From: Climacium dendroides
Taxonomy: Eukaryota > Streptophyta > Bryopsida > Hypnales > Climaciaceae
Reading direction: 5' to 3'
DNA: 64,000 nucleotides
Assembly: GCA_950106755.1 (NCBI GenBank)
Contig: OX467089.1
Span: forward strand, 4,962,501-5,026,500
Positions 61,031 through 64,000 of this stretch are shown here, one piece after another. How positions within the stretch are numbered: the first letter of the stretch is position 1; every line of letters starts with the position of its first letter. The notes under the pieces were generated by a model that was not told the DNA's origin, searched no databases, and was given only the letters and a program-made list of their open reading frames with translations. The translations under genes were made by a program, and so were the position numbers.

Positions 61031-61170
61031 ATTCCTTGGTTTTCTTGATTTTTGAAGCTCTCATTGGTAGAAAACTTAATCTCCATGGCTTCTTGCACCT
61101 ATTCCTTGGTTTTCTTGATTTTTGAAGCTCGCATTAGCAGAAAACTTAACGTCCATGGCTTCTTGCACCT
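61031..61170 (+). repeat. 70-bp tandem duplication
   Basis: Two adjacent 70-bp units (61,031-61,100 and 61,101-61,170) with few differences, beginning 'attccttggttttcttgatt'. Copy 1 has a single unit (about 13,566-13,635), so the duplication postdates the segmental duplication or was lost there. It precedes the possible exon ending at 61,275. Confidence 0.92.
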
Positions 61171-61275
61171 ATAGTAAAGAAAGCCTAAACTGTGTAATGC
61201 TCTTCATATTTCAGGGTTTTTTCCTCTCAATGTGGAACGTCTTTAATGGGCTCAATAGCAAAGAACATTTGGGTG
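61101..61275 (+). other. Possible exon, plus strand, copy 2
   Basis: Counterpart of 13,570-13,738 with the same frame (MASCTYSKESLNCV) and donor (GGTG|GTAAGA). Amino-acid changes relative to copy 1 are frequent. Low support for a real protein. Confidence 0.22.
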
Positions 61276-62413
61276 GTAAGAGCATTAATTCTTGTCTTCT
61301 ATTAGTTTTTGCGTCATTTACTTATATTTATGCTAAGTATCTAAAATATGAAATTAAGCATTCATAAGAAAAGTGCGACCCACAGTTGAAAAGAATTCAG
61401 CATAGAAAGTAAGTGTAAATACCAAAACTTGTCTTAATCGGGTCACGTACAAAGTATACTGGGGTCGTAGATTGCTGCATTTCACTATGGAAGGGCGTGA
61501 CCTTATCACCATGGTAGCTAGGTAGCTAACCAAAAATGATCACATTCCTGGATGAGTAGATGTATGCTTCTAAGTATCCTGTCTCCTACACTACAAGGAT
61601 GCTTTGTCACCGTTTCAGTACTCTTGGGGAACTCTTACAGCGGAAGTCCTGGCTTTTCTTATATCTCACCCCGCTAACACACCCTTCGAACTCCAACTTT
61701 TTCAATATGTCAATGCATCTCATCACTGGAAATGCTCTCTGTTGTCAAACCCTAGTTTCACTTCCAAGGGAATGTCCGGGAGAAGTGCAAACAATGGGTT
61801 TCTCCTCACTGTTTGCATGCTGTCAAATTGATGGCCTGCACACATTCAGTACGGAATCATTAGGACAATAATTGCACTTACCCTCGAACATAATATTACT
61901 TCCATGCCGTCAGGAATTTACGTATGACTGCGCGCATCTTGCTAATGCATCTTGCTAATGGAACTTGCTTACTTACTTGCCTTGGTTTGTCGGAACCCGG
62001 GTTTCAGTTCCTAGAGAATTTCCGGGAGAATTGCGAACAACGGGTTTCCCCTTGTTGGGATGTCACTGTCCATCAGCCCTTGATTGATGTCAAAACGATC
62101 GCCTGGACACATTCAGCACGGAATTCAGCCTGTACATTATGCCGTCAGTGAAGCGCTTGGGAATTCGAAATAGAATATCTGAAATCTGCACTATGAGCAT
62201 TGAAGTCGTGCTTGACCCTTAAGCTCGTGCTATAACTGGCAAAGAGCAGCAATCACATGTTCGTATATGCTGTCTAGATGTATCATAAGTTTCTCGGAGT
62301 CATGGCAAGAAAATTAGAAACAAGCCCAAATGGGTGCTTAATTAGATGTGTGAGGGTTAACACAAGTGCTGAGCTTCCACATTCTATGTAACAGGACAAG
62401 GCATCAAACGGTT

Positions 62414-63060
62414 TCACTTACGAAGAGTAGATCCAGAGAAAACTTTACCTCCAGCTTGGCGCCGGCGGAAGATTCCCCAAGCAAATCTTCCTCCGATCAT
62501 CGTTAAGCTCACCAAAAGTGTCATGGCAGCTTTCTGGGATGAAGCGCAGAGAAGCGTAAATGAACGAACAAGATTTTGAAACCACAACTTACTTGAATAA
62601 TAGTCAATTTTCAAACCAAGATGACAACTGTAAGATTACAAATATTAAAAGATTTAGCAGATTTAGCCACGATATTACGAACTGAGGTTTGTACCTTTCC
62701 AAAATCAGGACTTCCCAAGGCATTTGAAGGACTCCACGTGCTGCAATCAACACCACGGCGAGTGGTCAGCATTTCGGACTCGGAACCCAACATCCACATA
62801 TGTGATCTGCAAAATATTGAGTAATGTTCAAAAAGAACAGAAATTATTCTAGAATCGTATCCATCGACATTGCTGATAAACCACCCGTAGCTCTCGTAGA
62901 TATTTCAAATTTGTTCAATTAATGCTATCATGATTCGAGTGATTCAAGATGTGGGGGTGTAAGGGTGTGTCTACCCGCTCGGGGAGTTCATACTGTGGTC
63001 CCCGGCAAAGGCACCAGTTGGCATAGTTGCGATACATGATGCCAACAGAATGTTACTTAG
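62414..63060 (-). CDS. Candidate small membrane protein gene, copy 2 (three exons seen)
   Basis: Exons on the minus strand: 63,060-62,975 (LSNILLASCIATMPTGAFAG...), 62,740-62,695 (TWSPSNALGSPDFGK) and 62,533-62,414 (KAAMTLLVSLTMIGG... STLRK then TGA). The junctions match copy 1 (GG|GTAGAC, TTGCAG, AAG|GTACAA, ATCCCAG). The last intron is only 161 nt because it lacks the 745 nt of extra sequence present in copy 1. Relative to copy 1, the first listed exon has an in-frame 3-nt insertion. If exon 62,740 is extended left to an earlier acceptor, a longer frame (starts SHMWMLGSESEM) stays open here but not in copy 1. The upstream region after 63,201 differs completely from copy 1, so its promoter and first exon may have been replaced or lost. 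Confidence 0.4.
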
Positions 63061-63283
63061 CTGTCAAACAACACACCCAGATCAACTTCACAGAAGTAAG
63101 AATCTTGAAATCGCAATGAATAGGAATCCAACTGTCATCATAGAGATGGACTGGAGAGAACTGCAAAGACGCATAGCGGGACATTCCGAAGGAACGAGCA
63201 CCCAAAATCGCCAATTGAAATGAATGCGCCGTGTACATTTCAGGTAGCATTTCTGGGTGCACATACCTCGTTTGAACAATAAA

Positions 63284-63472
63284 TTTTCACGCTAAATGGA
63301 CACTGTAGCCCTAAAGTTCACGTTGGCAGAGCCACTGTCAAATACGGCTGGCTCTTACTGAAATATGAATGATTTTCATCCAAATCATTTTTTGGATAAT
63401 TTCATTGGGGTGTGTGGACCAATGGACGTGGAGCTTCTCAGTGAGGAACCGCAGAATTTTCTACAGCAGAAG
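63284..63472. repeat. Inverted counterpart of 16,681-16,853
   Basis: Reverse complement of the segment beside copy 1. Matching blocks include 'ttcacgctaaatg' with 'gacactgtagccctaaa' at one end and 'gatgaaaatcat' with 'gctgtagaaaattct' at the other. An 82-nt stretch (63,202-63,283) absent from copy 1 separates it from the direct duplication. Confidence 0.85.
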
Positions 63473-63479
63473 ATGCCAA

Positions 63480-64000
63480 ATAAACGGATCACAAAAAGAT
63501 CAATGCTTTTCTAGTGTAGTTGACAATTTCTACCTCACTGTTATTGTTAGTTTTAGTCATAAAAATCACTTTGGGAGATTTGAGATCAACTATTGAAATT
63601 AAACCTTACTCGAACTCGTTTCAACTCCACCAGATAATTTCACAAATATGATACTTCAAGTTGCAATTTTAACTTTGAGTGAATTGGGTCCACAACTATG
63701 GAATGTTGATTCACCAATTATAGAATGACTTGGGAATTTGGTTTATTCCATGACATTCTATACTTTAATATACATCTATTAATCGTGGAAAGTCAGATTT
63801 TTCAAGTTGCATTTGATACAAATTTTCAATATTTTCCCTTGAAAAATTCACGACAATTTCAAATTCTCAAACAAATCTGAAATTCTCATGATCTATGGCA
63901 ACATGTGATTTTATCTCTGATAAATAAAAGTAAAATTTTCTGTTCAAATTTAGTACCGCAAAGGAGTGAACAGATCGAAAGACTTTAAAGTTTGACTGCA
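63480..64000. other. Intergenic, no gene seen
   Basis: AT-rich sequence, no recognised feature before the window ends. Confidence 0.4.

Larger units (their letters stand above)
59532..63201 (+). repeat. Segmental duplication, copy 2
   Basis: Same orientation as copy 1 (11,864-16,669), about 47.7 kb away, and shorter mainly because it lacks the copy-1 segments at 13,911-14,160 and 15,343-16,087. It has its own features: a 70-bp tandem duplication at 61,031-61,170, different filler at about 60,870-61,015, and deletions of 10 and 1 bp near 62,115-62,145. Beyond 63,201 the sequence is unrelated until an inverted match at 63,284. Confidence 0.95.

Noticed and set aside
59532..63201. Duplication copy 2 as an assembly duplicate of copy 1
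   Set aside because: Copy 2 has many substitutions, private indels, a 70-bp tandem duplication and an inverted flank, so it is not a collapsed or repeated contig piece.
1..64000. CRISPR array, bacterial operon or prophage
   Set aside because: The tandem arrays here have no unique spacers. Introns, MITEs and plant gene families show eukaryotic DNA.
1..64000. tRNA or rRNA genes
   Set aside because: I saw no A-box/B-box pair with a cloverleaf fold and no conserved rRNA stretch by eye. A covariance-model search would be decisive.

Overview
The window is AT-rich eukaryotic nuclear DNA, most likely from a land plant. Three things point there: an F-box/kelch-type gene of a plant subfamily, CACTA- and PIF/Harbinger-type miniature elements with plant-style termini, and transposase relics of plant-typical families (ZNF862/DUF4371-like hAT, pogo/DDE_1). 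A Tc1-type transposase relic and the overall flavour suggest a non-flowering plant such as a bryophyte or fern. That lineage guess is inference and weak. Gene density is very low, and almost everything outside four GC-richer islands is decayed repeat.

Layout. 1-3.4 kb: a broken zinc-finger-like gene on the minus strand (about 1.4-3.36 kb), cut by a 150-bp CACTA MITE. 4.2-9.9 kb: a long noncoding dispersed repeat (family R1, copy A) with internal inverted segments and a 50-bp minisatellite. 10.1-10.8 kb: an unassigned GC-richer block. 11.12-11.46 kb: a PIF/Harbinger-type MITE. 11.86-16.67 kb: copy 1 of a segmental duplication, holding a candidate small multi-exon minus-strand gene whose last intron carries a CACTA MITE. 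16.88-18.44 kb: the one confident intact gene, an F-box protein on the minus strand, followed upstream by a TATA box and candidate first exon at 19.0-19.3 kb. 19.9-21.5 kb: two snap-back elements. 21.6-25.2 kb: R1 copy B. 25.69-26.89 kb: a 1.2-kb non-autonomous CACTA element with a nested MITE. 29.9-34.25 kb: a pogo-like transposon relic with internal tandem expansions and another CACTA MITE. 36.5-37.35 kb: an R1 fragment. 39.4-41.5 kb: a hAT relic (minus). 42.3-42.9 kb: low-complexity AT and G-rich DNA. 46.5-47.4 kb: an R1 fragment. 47.6-48.7 kb: a Tc1-type relic (minus). 51.4-52.7 kb: a second hAT relic (plus). 56.3-57.4 kb: an R1 fragment. 59.19-59.34 kb: a hAT-type MITE. 59.53-63.20 kb: copy 2 of the segmental duplication, whose right flank (63.28-63.47 kb) is inverted relative to copy 1.

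How it fits together. I see no operon-like or pathway cluster, and no bacterial-style defence system. The biology here is a gene-poor repeat landscape in which a roughly 4-5 kb gene-bearing segment exists twice, about 47.7 kb apart in the same orientation. The two copies have diverged by MITE insertion, small indels, a 70-bp tandem duplication and an inversion. The most useful leads are (i) the candidate small membrane-protein gene, whose exons keep frame in both copies while its introns do not, (ii) the dated succession of CACTA insertions with target-site duplications, and (iii) the Tc1-type transposase in a plant background. I noticed no reverse transcriptase or integrase motif, which is unusual for plant intergenic DNA of this size.
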